A model generated the notes under the pieces. That model was not told the DNA's origin. It did no database searches and saw only the letters and a list, made by a program, of their open reading frames with translations. A program made the position numbers and the translations under genes. A DNA stretch of 56,360 bases, taken from Bacteroidales bacterium (lineage in GTDB: Bacteria > Bacteroidota > Bacteroidia > Bacteroidales > UBA1402). Shown here in pieces: positions 34,320 through 43,556 of this stretch (positions are counted from its first letter, which is position 1; each line of letters starts with the position of its first letter). The stretch is taken from assembly GCA_028709215.1 (NCBI GenBank), contig JAQVXI010000013.1, positions 1-56,360 of the forward strand, in the 5' to 3' direction.

Positions 34320-37300
34320 ATGATCCCATTTGTACATTTACACGTTCACTCACAATATTCCATTTTGGATGGTCAGGCATCGATTGCTTCGATTGTTGAT
34401 AAAGCGGTCGCAGACGGCATGAAAGCCGTTGCACTGACCGATCACGGCAATATGTTTGGCGTCAAGGAGTTTTTTAATTACGTTCGGAAAAAGAATAAAG
34501 GCAAACCCGAATCTGAGCAGATTAAACCGATTATTGGTTGTGAGATCTATGTGGCCCGAAACGGACGCCTCAATCAACGCAAGGAAGTAAAGGACGATGC
34601 GCGCGGTTGGCATTTGATTCTATTGGCAAAGAATTATCAAGGATATAAAAACCTGTTGAAAATCGTTTCAAATGCCTGGACGGAAGGATTCTACTATGTA
34701 GCACGAACCGATCACGAGCAATTGGCAAAGTACCACGAAGGCTTGATTGCTTGCTCTGCCTGTTTGGGTGGTGAAATACCCCGTTACGTTGCTTCCGGTC
34801 AATTTGAAAAAGCCGAAGCATCCATACAATGGTTTAAAGATGTTTTTGGCGAGGACTTTTATCTGGAACTGCAACGCCACAAACCGACGGTGCCCAATGC
34901 TGCGCAGGATACGTATCCCAAACAACAGGAGGTCAATCGGGAATTGATCCGACTATCCAAGCAACACGGTGTAAAATTGATTGGAACCAACGATGTGCAT
35001 TTTGTGGATGAGATTCATGCAGAGGCACACCATCGCTTGATTTGTCTCAATACCGGACGCGATTTGGATGATATGTCCGGTATGGCGTATACCAAGCAGG
35101 AGTGGTTTAAGACGCAAGAGGAGATGAATGAGGTCTTCTCGGATCTGCCGGAGGCTCTATTGAATACGGCTGAGATTGCGGATAAAGTGGAAGCGTATTC
35201 CATCGATCACAAGCCCATTATGCCCAACTTTCCACTCCCGGATGGCTTTGATAACGACGACGATTACCTAAGACATTTAACCTACGAAGGGGCAAAACGC
35301 TTTTATCCGGAAATGACGGATGAAGTTCGCGAACGTCTTGACTTCGAGTTGAGTGTCATTAAAAACATGGGGTTTCCGGGGTACTTTTTGATTGTTCAGG
35401 ATTTTACAACAGCGGCACGTAGCATGGGAGTCTCTGTGGGCCCCGGTCGTGGATCGGCCGCCGGATCGGCGGTAGCCTATTGTTTGGGCATTACTCAAGT
35501 GGATCCCATAAAATACGATTTGCTTTTTGAACGTTTTCTCAACCCGGATCGTATTTCCATGCCCGATATTGATATCGACTTTGACGACGATGGTCGGGGA
35601 GAAGTTTTGCGCTGGGTCGAGAACCGTTACGGCAAAGACAAGGTGGCGCACATCATTACCTATGGTACCATGGCGGCCAAATCGGCCATCAAGGATGTGG
35701 CACGGGTGCAACGTCTTCCTTTGTCGGAATCGGAACGTCTGGCAAAATTGATTCCGGACAAAATCCCCGATGTAAAAAAGGTCAACCTTAAGTCGGCCAT
35801 TCAATTTGTACCCGACCTCAAAACGGCTTCGGAATCGGACAATCCGGTGATGCGGGATACGATGAAATATGCCCAGATGTTGGAAGGAAATGTACGCAAC
35901 ATTGGAGTACATGCCTGTGGGGTGATTATTGGACGCGATACCATTTCGGATTGGGTACCCATCAGTACGGCTGACGATAAGGAAACGGGCGAGAAACTAC
36001 TGGTCACTCAATACGAAGGCAGTGTGATTGAGGAAACCGGGATGATCAAAATGGACTTCCTTGGTCTAAAGACATTGTCCATCATCAAAGATGCACTGGA
36101 AAACATTCGATTGTCTCATGGGGAGGTCATTGATATGGCGACTGTTCCCTTGGATGATGAAAAAACCTACGAGTTGTACAGTGCCGGAAAAACGGTCGGA
36201 ACCTTTCAGTTTGAGTCGTCGGGCATGCAAAAGTATTTGAGAGAGCTGCAGCCGACCAAGTTTGAAGATCTCATCGCAATGAATGCCCTTTACCGACCAG
36301 GCCCGATGGATTATATCCCTCAGTTTATTGCCAGAAAGCAGGGACGTGAACCCATTCAGTACGATATCCCTGTCATGGAGCGGTATTTGCAGGATACCTA
36401 CGGCATTACGGTGTATCAGGAACAGGTGATGTTGCTGTCCCGTTTGCTGGCCAATTTTACCCGAGGTCAGTCCGATGAGTTGCGTAAGGCAATGGGGAAG
36501 AAAATCATCGAAAAACTGAACGATCTCAAACCCAAGTTTATTGAAGGAGGAAAGGCCAACGGACACGAACCATCCATTCTGAATAAGATTTGGGCCGATT
36601 GGGAAAAGTTTGCATCCTATGCCTTCAATAAGTCGCATGCTACCTGCTATTCGTTGGTTGCCTATCAAACGGCTTGGCTCAAAGCAAACTATCCCTCCCA
36701 GTACATGGCGGCTGTGTTGAGTCGCAGCGTCAACAATATTACGGATATTACCAAGTTTATGGACGAGTGCCGATCGATGGGTATTCAAGTGCTTGGTCCG
36801 AACGTAAATGAATCCAATCTGAAGTTTACGGTCAACAAAGAAGGCAACATTCGTTTTGGTCTGGGTGCCATTAAGGGCGTTGGGGAAAATGCAGTCAACG
36901 CCATTTTGGAAGAACGAAAAAACGGGGTCTTTCGGGATGTGTACGATTTTATGGAGCGCGTCAACCTAAATGCATGCAACAAGAAAAGTATTGAGTCCAT
37001 GGCTATGGCCGGTAGTTTTGACAACATCGGAAGCATCAAACGGGAGCAATTTTTGGCTACCAACAACAAAGGGGAAACCTTTTTGGATTTGCTGGTACGC
37101 TATGGCAATAAATTTCAGTTGGATAAATCCATCATGACCAATTCTTTGTTTGGAGGTGACAACGAAATCGAAGTGGCCAAACCCGAGCCTCCCATGTGTG
37201 AACCGTGGCCGGAATTGATCCGTTTGAATCGGGAAAAGGAGTTGGTGGGCATGTATCTTTCTGCTCACCCGTTGGATTCGTTTTATGTAGCGATGAAATA

Positions 37301-37877
37301 TGTGTGCAATACAACGATGGAGGACATCCGTCAGGGCAATCTTACGCCCAATAAAGAATTGACGTTTGGAGGCATTGTAACGGATGTGCGTGAGCGAACC
37401 AATAAGAAGAACGAACTGTTTGCTTTTGTCACGGTCGAAGATTACTCCGGTTCGGTTGAAATTCCGTTTTGGGCCAAGGATTATGTGGAATTTGGAAAGT
37501 ATCTGAAGCCATCCATGTTCCTGTTTATGAAAGGCAACTGGGTCTCCCGCCCTTGGAATCCAATGGAGATGGAATTAAAAATCCGGAACATCCGATTGTT
37601 GGGTGAAATATCAGAAAATGCCGTCGATGCCATTCATTTAAGCTTACCCTTGTCTCAGTTGCACAAAGTAGAAATTGAGAATCTATATGAGATGTGCAAG
37701 GCACATCCGGGAAAAACAAATTTGGAGCTGACTGTGGTCGATTATGAGGAGGAACCGCCCATACAAGTAGACTTTTTGTCGCGTTCGGTTTGGGTCAATC
37801 CTTCGTTTGAGCTGGTTCAGTTCCTGGAAGAGCTCGAGTACGTCGAGATAAAAATGAAAAGCGATTCGAAGTCGTAG
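34320..37877 (+). CDS. dnaE: DNA polymerase III alpha subunit
   Basis: The replicative polymerase. 1185 residues: PHP domain (1-275, with HLHVHSQYSILDG and LTDHGNMFG), polymerase core with the catalytic PDIDIDF motif (415-421) and GPGRGSAAGSAVAYCLG before it, the YRPGPMDYIPQF and VYQEQVM segments, a helix-hairpin-helix (about 850-910) and a C-terminal OB domain (about 1020-1100). Starts at 34320, divergent from psd. A weak 5-bp hairpin lies 22-35 nt after its stop. Confidence 0.97.
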   Translation: MIPFVHLHVHSQYSILDGQASIASIVDKAVADGMKAVALTDHGNMFGVKEFFNYVRKKNKGKPESEQIKPIIGCEIYVARNGRLNQRKEVKDDARGWHLILLAKNYQGYKNLLKIVSNAWTEGFYYVARTDHEQLAKYHEGLIACSACLGGEIPRYVASGQFEKAEASIQWFKDVFGEDFYLELQRHKPTVPNAAQDTYPKQQEVNRELIRLSKQHGVKLIGTNDVHFVDEIHAEAHHRLICLNTGRDLDDMSGMAYTKQEWFKTQEEMNEVFSDLPEALLNTAEIADKVEAYSIDHKPIMPNFPLPDGFDNDDDYLRHLTYEGAKRFYPEMTDEVRERLDFELSVIKNMGFPGYFLIVQDFTTAARSMGVSVGPGRGSAAGSAVAYCLGITQVDPIKYDLLFERFLNPDRISMPDIDIDFDDDGRGEVLRWVENRYGKDKVAHIITYGTMAAKSAIKDVARVQRLPLSESERLAKLIPDKIPDVKKVNLKSAIQFVPDLKTASESDNPVMRDTMKYAQMLEGNVRNIGVHACGVIIGRDTISDWVPISTADDKETGEKLLVTQYEGSVIEETGMIKMDFLGLKTLSIIKDALENIRLSHGEVIDMATVPLDDEKTYELYSAGKTVGTFQFESSGMQKYLRELQPTKFEDLIAMNALYRPGPMDYIPQFIARKQGREPIQYDIPVMERYLQDTYGITVYQEQVMLLSRLLANFTRGQSDELRKAMGKKIIEKLNDLKPKFIEGGKANGHEPSILNKIWADWEKFASYAFNKSHATCYSLVAYQTAWLKANYPSQYMAAVLSRSVNNITDITKFMDECRSMGIQVLGPNVNESNLKFTVNKEGNIRFGLGAIKGVGENAVNAILEERKNGVFRDVYDFMERVNLNACNKKSIESMAMAGSFDNIGSIKREQFLATNNKGETFLDLLVRYGNKFQLDKSIMTNSLFGGDNEIEVAKPEPPMCEPWPELIRLNREKELVGMYLSAHPLDSFYVAMKYVCNTTMEDIRQGNLTPNKELTFGGIVTDVRERTNKKNELFAFVTVEDYSGSVEIPFWAKDYVEFGKYLKPSMFLFMKGNWVSRPWNPMEMELKIRNIRLLGEISENAVDAIHLSLPLSQLHKVEIENLYEMCKAHPGKTNLELTVVDYEEEPPIQVDFLSRSVWVNPSFELVQFLEELEYVEIKMKSDSKS

Positions 37878-37899
37878 ATATTTTTTGTATTTTTACGGA

Positions 37900-37920
37900 C
37901 CTGTTTGACAGGATCTTTTT
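37900..37920 (+). terminator. Weak hairpin after dnaE
   Basis: CCTGT (37900-37904) and ACAGG (37908-37912) form a 5-bp stem followed by ATCTTTTT. It could be an attenuator in the trxA leader instead: a near-consensus -7 box TATTTTTA lies just before it (37888-37895). Confidence 0.35.
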
Positions 37921-37949
37921 GTTTACATATTCACTAATAGTATAAAATT

Positions 37950-38264
37950 ATGGCATTGGTAATAACAGATTCTACTTTTGACGAATTGCTTCAGTCTGGA
38001 ACTCCCCTGGTCGTTGATTTTTGGGCCGAGTGGTGTGGACCCTGTAAAATGATTGGGCCAATCGTAGAAGAGTTGGCTAAAGAGTACGAAGGGAAAGTCA
38101 ATATTGGCAAGATGGATGTCGATGAAAACAGCGAAATCAGTAGCCGCTACGGCATTCGCAACATTCCAACCTTATTGTTTTTTAAAGAGGGTCAGTTGGT
38201 GGACAAGCAAGTCGGGGCTACCCAAAAAACAGCCTTGGCTGATAAGATCCAGAAGCTGCTGTAA
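37950..38264 (+). CDS. trxA: Thioredoxin
   Basis: 104 residues, cytosolic. The redox site WCGPCK spans residues 28-33 in the context [13 protein letters not shown], and the cis-proline motif is RNIPTLLFF. Reduces disulfides for ribonucleotide reductase, sulfoxide reductases and others; the Met-sulfoxide reductase at 46.7-47.2 kb is a possible client. Follows dnaE by 72 nt and ends in a strong terminator. Confidence 0.96.
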   Translation: MALVITDSTFDELLQSGTPLVVDFWAEWCGPCKMIGPIVEELAKEYEGKVNIGKMDVDENSEISSRYGIRNIPTLLFFKEGQLVDKQVGATQKTALADKIQKLL

Positions 38265-38283
38265 GGATCTTTTTTAAATGAGA

Positions 38284-38331
38284 TAAAAAGTGAGGGTGTG
38301 TCAAACAAAATGACACACCCTCTACTTTTTT
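38284..38331. terminator. Bidirectional terminator between trxA and tsaE
   Basis: A perfect 12-bp stem, GAGGGTGTGTCA (38292-38303) with TGACACACCCTC (38311-38322), 7-nt loop, flanked by an A-run upstream and a T-run downstream. It can end transcripts from both sides. Confidence 0.9.
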
Positions 38332-38351
38332 CAATCATTCGTAGGCTTGTT

Positions 38352-38768
38352 TTAATCGATGGAACGGATGATCCGTTGATTGTTGTTTGTCTCTTCAATG
38401 TGGATGTGGATACAATTGTCCGGCAGTAGGGACTCAATGCGTTCCGGCCATTCCATAAAGCAGTATTGACCACTTTCGATGTATTCTTCGTAGCCCATAT
38501 CGTAGACTTCTTCCAACTTGTTGATGCGGTAAAAATCAAAATGATAGACCGATTGTCCGTTTGGGCACGTGTATTCGTTTACCAGAGCAAAGGTGGGGCT
38601 GTTGACAACGTCGTTCACCCCAAGTTGTTGACAAATGGCTTTGATCAATGTGGTTTTGCCGGCACCCATGCTGCCGTGAAAAGCAACGACGCGTGCGTCC
38701 GGGTATTGGTGCAAGAAGGTTTCTGCAGCCTTTTGCAAGTCGGATGGATTGTTTACGAGTACATTCAT
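38352..38768 (-). CDS. tsaE: tRNA threonylcarbamoyladenosine synthesis ATPase TsaE
   Basis: A partner of TsaB and TsaD in making t6A37 of tRNA. 138 residues, with the Walker A loop GSMGAGKTT (32-40), a SPTFALVNEY segment, HFDFYRI and the C-terminal EWPERI motif. Last gene of the aroA-to-tsaE run; its start overlaps the porX-like stop by 4 nt. Confidence 0.95.
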   Translation of the reverse strand: MNVLVNNPSDLQKAAETFLHQYPDARVVAFHGSMGAGKTTLIKAICQQLGVNDVVNSPTFALVNEYTCPNGQSVYHFDFYRINKLEEVYDMGYEEYIESGQYCFMEWPERIESLLPDNCIHIHIEETNNNQRIIRSID

Positions 38769-40318
38769 GATTTGCGTTTTGGTTCCAGGGTTATGATGGG
38801 AATGATCATTTCCTCCATCGAAATACCCCCATGTTGGAAGGTGTCTTTATAGTAGGAGGCATAGTGATTGTAATTGTTCGGGTAGGCAAAAAAATCGTTT
38901 TCCAACGCAAAGATGTAGGTGGAGCTAACGTTGGGTGCAGGAAGACCGTGTCGAATCGGATTTTTGATTTCAAAGACCTTTTTTGGATCGTAATTCAAAC
39001 TTTTCCCCACTTTATATCGCAGGTTTGTGTTCGTATTTCGATCGCCTACGACTTTGACCGGCGTGTCCACGCGAATGGTTCCGTGATCGGTTGTTAGGAT
39101 GATTTTGACTGGCTGATCTGCCAGGAAATCCATCAGCTCGTAGATGGCAGAGTGCTTATACCAAGACTCTGTGAGCGATCGGTAGGCCGCTTCGGTGTTG
39201 GCTAGTTCACGAATCATTTTGGATTCCGTTCGGGCGTGCGAAAGCATGTCGATAAAATTGAAAACAATGACGTTGAGGGGTGTATCCATCATCGATTTCA
39301 TTTTGCTCAAGAGCCGTTCGCCGATTTGGTTGTTGTTTATTTTATGATAATTGAAGGCGTAGGGCTTGCGAAACCGTTCGAGTTGCGTTTGGATAAGCGG
39401 AGATTCGTTTTGATTCTTGCCTTCTTCTTCCTCTTCATCGACCCACAAATCCGGAAACATTTCTTGAATCTGTAAGGGATTTAATCCGGAAAAAATGGCA
39501 TTTCTGGCATATTGGGTTGCGGTAGGCAGCATGCTTATGTACAGCTCTTCCGTGGTGTTGAAGCGATCTTCGAGCAGCTTTTTTATAATGTGCCATTGAT
39601 CCAACCGGAAATTGTCTATGAGCAAAAAGAATACATGTTCACCCTTGTCTAAGGCTGGAAACACACAACGCTTGAACACATCCGGGCTCATCATGGGGCG
39701 ATTTTCGGGGTGATCGATCCAATCGATGTAGTGCTTCTTTATGAATTTTGCAAAGAGTGCATTGGCCTCTGATTTTTGATGTCGGAGCACATCGCTCATC
39801 GGGTTTTTGGTTTCTTCCAGTTCCAATTCCCAATAAACCAGCTTTTTATAGACTTCCATCCAGGCTTCAATGCTCGATGCTGCATCAATTTGCTGACTGA
39901 TTCGTGAAAAGTTCTGTTGAAACGTGGAGGTTGTATTTTGTTGAATAATTTCCTGCTTGTGAATATTTTTTTTGAGTGTCAGTAGCATTTGCATGGGATT
40001 GACCGGCTTGATTAGGTAGTCGGCAATTTTATTGCCAATGGCCTGATTCATGATGTCTTCCTCTTCGCTTTTAGTAATCATAACTACCGGCAAGGATGGG
40101 TACAATGTTTTGATGGCATTCAAGGTTTCGATGCCACTCAAACCCGGCATGTTCTCGTCCAGAAAAATCAAATCAAAATTTTGCTCCTTGCAAATATCCA
40201 GCGCATCCTGCCCATTGGTCGTTGTCACAACCTCATAGCCTTTGGCTTCCAAAAATAGAATGTGCGGCTTCAGTAAATCAATTTCGTCGTCAGCCCAGAG
40301 TAAACGGTCCTTGGTCAT
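38765..40318 (-). CDS. porX: PorX-like response regulator with PglZ domain
   Basis: 517 residues: a receiver domain (1-120; acidic pair at 10-11, phospho-acceptor D54 in IFLDEN, Lys in MITKS), a helical linker, then a PglZ/alkaline-phosphatase-superfamily domain (about 215-505) with metal-binding-type motifs LLIDNFRLDQW, LPTATQYARNAIFSG and TTDHGTIRV. PorX regulates the type IX secretion system in Porphyromonas and Flavobacterium, and its PglZ domain acts as a phosphodiesterase. There is no DNA-binding domain and no partner kinase (PorY) here. Homologs also occur in Bacteroidota without a full T9SS. Confidence 0.88.
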   Translation of the reverse strand: MTKDRLLWADDEIDLLKPHILFLEAKGYEVVTTTNGQDALDICKEQNFDLIFLDENMPGLSGIETLNAIKTLYPSLPVVMITKSEEEDIMNQAIGNKIADYLIKPVNPMQMLLTLKKNIHKQEIIQQNTTSTFQQNFSRISQQIDAASSIEAWMEVYKKLVYWELELEETKNPMSDVLRHQKSEANALFAKFIKKHYIDWIDHPENRPMMSPDVFKRCVFPALDKGEHVFFLLIDNFRLDQWHIIKKLLEDRFNTTEELYISMLPTATQYARNAIFSGLNPLQIQEMFPDLWVDEEEEEGKNQNESPLIQTQLERFRKPYAFNYHKINNNQIGERLLSKMKSMMDTPLNVIVFNFIDMLSHARTESKMIRELANTEAAYRSLTESWYKHSAIYELMDFLADQPVKIILTTDHGTIRVDTPVKVVGDRNTNTNLRYKVGKSLNYDPKKVFEIKNPIRHGLPAPNVSSTYIFALENDFFAYPNNYNHYASYYKDTFQHGGISMEEMIIPIITLEPKRKS

Positions 40319-43050
40319 GGTTGTGTGGTTTGTTTGTTCAGAAAATCCAGGTACTGATCCAATTCGAGTCCTTCCTGCAATCGTTTCAGATTGTCTTCCG
40401 AAACGACGACCATTTGCAATCCGGGGTATTTCGCTTCCGGTCGCTGATTGGCAAAATTGACCGTTCGGGTATATCGCAGGGCATCTTCCAGATTATCAAA
40501 CATTTGAATCATCAAAGCCTCCTTCGATCCAATCATAGCCTGTGTCAATTCGTAGTCCCGGATCAGGTAGGCTGTAAAGTTATATAAGGCGACGTCAAAT
40601 TGCAAGCGGTTTGCTCGAATGCTGTCCGATGAATGGTACATCAGCACCAAATGTTGCTGTTGTGGTTCAAACGATAGCTTTTTGATGAGTTCCTCCTGAC
40701 CGGAAATAGCCAATACGGTATCACTGTTTTGTCCCAACAAACTCTGGTAGCCCAATCCGGGCATGGGCCGCTGACCTTCGTCCCAAAGGGCCAGCATGGC
40801 TTCTACTGTTGGCATCAACGGCGACTGGCTGTGTTCGTTTTTTATTTCCAGCAGGTTGGCGTGAAAGGCTTCGGCCTGCCCCGTATGGCCGTATGCCATG
40901 GCTTCCAAAAACAAGAATCGATCCAACATGGGACTTAGCCGGTAGGCCGGAGCCAGTGTATTCATGGATTCGAAAAGCGAATCAAACGCCTGTGCCTGAA
41001 AAGCTTCGAAACTCGCTTCATAGACGGAATCCTGCTGTTGATACATTGCATACAATTTATCCAGAAACAAGCTGTCTGTTAGGCGTTGAGCATACGGGGA
41101 GTCTGGAAAACGTTGCAGGAGTTTACTTCGATTTGCTTCTGCACGGGGCAGCTCTCCCTTCTGCTTAAACATCAGGTATTGAATGTACCAGGCCATTTCC
41201 AGTTTGGCCGACGCTGGATAGTCGCTTTCCAATCGAGCAAAGAAACGTTCTGCCTGCCGATCGTTCTCCATGTGCTCTCTAAAAATCATGGCCGATTCCA
41301 TCAGGCTCTCCTCGATTTTGTCCAGCGCGGACTGTTTCTTTTCCGGTGAAAAGGGAATGTTGATCCAATAATAATTGGGGTGCGTCGGGTCATCGGATTG
41401 TTCGGTAAAATCCTGGGTGCGTGTACTGTCGGTAGACAATACTTCCGGATTGATCAGCGTATCTCCTAACGCTGGAGCGGCCATTTCACCCATGGGGTTT
41501 GCGGTTGCTTGACTACGCCAGTTGTCGGCCAGTTGTCGATTGCCCCACACGCGTTTGAATTCAGCCAGACCGTTGGTTTTTGCTGTCTCGTTGTAGAAAT
41601 ACCAACTCCGGTCTTCGTTCGGAACGACTGGTGTGCTGGGGGTGGGTTGTTGGCTTTGACGAGCCGCCTGAAGGTTTTCGTTGGCTTGATTGGCTGCAGC
41701 TGCCCGTGCATCACGATCCGCTTCTTTGGCCGCTTTTTCCGCTTCTTCTACCCGTTCGTTGATGTATGCTTCTAAAGTTTCTCTGGGCCATTCGCTCAAA
41801 TCCAGGAGGCTGTCCTGAAGATGAATGGTTTCCAAATGCGGATAGAGTAGTTTTAAGGGCTCATTCATCTGAATGACAGAAGGATATCGTTTATCCTCTT
41901 TGCCAACCAAGCTTGCCGCCTGAGCATACAAGGGGGCCGCACTTCGGAAGTCTTCCTGCTGAATATAAAATTCAGCCAAGGCAAGTACAATCTTCGTTTT
42001 AATAGGACCATGTGTGGATTTATCCAAAGCCAAGTGGTAATGCTTGCGTGCTTCAACGGTATCCATTTGTTGCCAATAGAGATTGCCCATGGCATAGTAA
42101 ATCTGATCCAGATAATCGGTGTTTTTACTGCTTTTGCTCCATCGCTTCAGTTGCTTCAATTGTCGTTTGGGATCGGAGCCGACGACTTCAGTTTCTCGAA
42201 TTCGAGCATTGATTTCCAGGTGATAGGGTGGATTCTTGCGCGGAATGCTGCCGTAAATCCGACCGGCTTCTTCCAACTGTCCGGTTTCTTGAAGCAATTG
42301 AGCTAGAAGAAAACGCCAACGGTGTTTGTCCTGTTTGGTCCCGCTATTTGCAAGGGCCATTTTGAGCGGGGAAATGGCTTCCGATATGCGGCCGCGACGA
42401 ATCAGAAAATCAGCCCAAGCAGCCGCGTAATCACCGGTGAATCGGCTGGGAAATTGTAGGTTGTTGAGCAAATCAAATTCACGCTCCGCATCAAACATCC
42501 ATTCCAATTCGACGTAGCATCGTGCCAACAACAGACGTGCCCGAATAGAAATGTCTGATTGTTCTGGAAAATGTCGCAGGATGTATTGGCAGGTTGCGGA
42601 GGCTGCCATAAAATCAGCCTGATGAAATTGTGCACGTGCCATCAATAGGAACACTTTATCCATGAACGGATTGAATTCTTCCTGTGCATAGAATTGTTTG
42701 TACCGTTCACTGCTACTGCGTGTCGGCTTTTTTTCCGGCTTGACGCGTATGGAATGCTGCTTAATTGCTTTCTCACATTTCTCAATGGCTTGATTCATGC
42801 TGCCGGAAGTGCTTTTGGCTAGGCTGTGCCGACTTACTTTAAATACGGGGAGACGTTCCGAATAATCTTCCTTAAACCCTTCGTTGAGTCGTTTGATCCC
42901 TTGTTTGTAGGCTTCGTTTCCGTTGTAGTGAATGTTGTATCGGGTCGTCAGTTCGTGGTACGAGCGCGAACGCCACGTGTTCTTTTGCGTGGAACACGAA
43001 GCGAAAACAAAACTACAGACGAGTATGAGCGGTAAATATCCGTATTTCAT
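40315..43050 (-). CDS. porW: PorW/SprE-like TPR lipoprotein
   Basis: 911 residues from the ATG at 43050. Signal with lipobox FASC (Cys19). The segment after it (NTWRSRSYHELTTRYNIHYN, then GNEAYKQGIKRL) is the family hallmark. It is followed by TPR-type helices (about 130-460), a low-complexity Ala/Glu/Gln linker (about 440-500), and more TPR-like repeats to the C-terminus. PorW/SprE is a T9SS periplasmic or outer-membrane lipoprotein. The upstream in-frame extension to 43251 was rejected because the lipoprotein signal fixes the start. Its stop overlaps porX by 4 nt. Confidence 0.8.
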   Translation of the reverse strand: MKYGYLPLILVCSFVFASCSTQKNTWRSRSYHELTTRYNIHYNGNEAYKQGIKRLNEGFKEDYSERLPVFKVSRHSLAKSTSGSMNQAIEKCEKAIKQHSIRVKPEKKPTRSSSERYKQFYAQEEFNPFMDKVFLLMARAQFHQADFMAASATCQYILRHFPEQSDISIRARLLLARCYVELEWMFDAEREFDLLNNLQFPSRFTGDYAAAWADFLIRRGRISEAISPLKMALANSGTKQDKHRWRFLLAQLLQETGQLEEAGRIYGSIPRKNPPYHLEINARIRETEVVGSDPKRQLKQLKRWSKSSKNTDYLDQIYYAMGNLYWQQMDTVEARKHYHLALDKSTHGPIKTKIVLALAEFYIQQEDFRSAAPLYAQAASLVGKEDKRYPSVIQMNEPLKLLYPHLETIHLQDSLLDLSEWPRETLEAYINERVEEAEKAAKEADRDARAAAANQANENLQAARQSQQPTPSTPVVPNEDRSWYFYNETAKTNGLAEFKRVWGNRQLADNWRSQATANPMGEMAAPALGDTLINPEVLSTDSTRTQDFTEQSDDPTHPNYYWINIPFSPEKKQSALDKIEESLMESAMIFREHMENDRQAERFFARLESDYPASAKLEMAWYIQYLMFKQKGELPRAEANRSKLLQRFPDSPYAQRLTDSLFLDKLYAMYQQQDSVYEASFEAFQAQAFDSLFESMNTLAPAYRLSPMLDRFLFLEAMAYGHTGQAEAFHANLLEIKNEHSQSPLMPTVEAMLALWDEGQRPMPGLGYQSLLGQNSDTVLAISGQEELIKKLSFEPQQQHLVLMYHSSDSIRANRLQFDVALYNFTAYLIRDYELTQAMIGSKEALMIQMFDNLEDALRYTRTVNFANQRPEAKYPGLQMVVVSEDNLKRLQEGLELDQYLDFLNKQTTQP

Positions 43051-43108
43051 TGGCAGGTACAAGTGAATCAAAGGGCCATACCTTATATAAAACAGAAATG
43101 CCTTCGTT

Positions 43109-43549
43109 TTATTGTGCTGTCTGCCTTCTTTCGGAAACAATGAGTAAAGCCTCCTCTTTGAGACTTTCCGGTAGTTCAATGTTGCGCAGTTGAAGGCTTC
43201 GCAGCCATCCTGCAACGTCTTCGGATTGAAGGGTAAAGAATACGTGATCAAAGAGGTTTAGCTCCTCGTCGGTATAGCTTGTGGCAGCCCGTCCGCTGCA
43301 GATATCCAGCTCTTCGTCGTCGTAATAGTCGATTTTGGAATCAAACAGGATCAGTGTGTCTTTTTCACACACTTCGTATGCTCCACAGCAGGCTTCTTCT
43401 TCCTCCGCTTCGGTGGTGTTGGGCACAATGGGGGGGGCGCTGGGTTGATCCGGTGTCGAAGGTTCGGTTTTGGAGGCAAACCAGTTGTGTTTGGAGGCAA
43501 ACCAACTAAATAAACCAAGCGCAATCAATGCAAGTAAAAATATCCACAT
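43109..43549 (-). CDS. Membrane-anchored Cys-motif protein of unknown function
   Basis: 146 residues: an N-terminal membrane helix (1-18), a Pro/Ser/Thr-rich linker (about 27-48), an acidic patch then EACCGAYEVCEKD, and a C-terminal region with IDYYDDEELD and EDVAGWLRSLQLRNIELP. The CCG-x4-C cluster could bind metal or form a disulfide. Similar proteins occur in Bacteroidales, in my recollection, but no function is known. It lies 7 nt after aroA and 58 nt before porW, so it is probably part of that operon. Confidence 0.7.
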   Translation of the reverse strand: MWIFLLALIALGLFSWFASKHNWFASKTEPSTPDQPSAPPIVPNTTEAEEEEACCGAYEVCEKDTLILFDSKIDYYDDEELDICSGRAATSYTDEELNLFDHVFFTLQSEDVAGWLRSLQLRNIELPESLKEEALLIVSERRQTAQ

Positions 43550-43556
43550 AAGGCAT

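Noticed and set aside
34218-34337. An N-terminal extension of psd
   Set aside because: It would cover a consensus promoter (34247-34278) and part of the dnaE start; family members start near the ATG at 34217.
43051-43251. An N-terminal extension of the PorW-like protein
   Set aside because: The lipoprotein signal with lipobox FASC begins at the ATG at 43050, and the extension overlaps the upstream Cys-motif gene.
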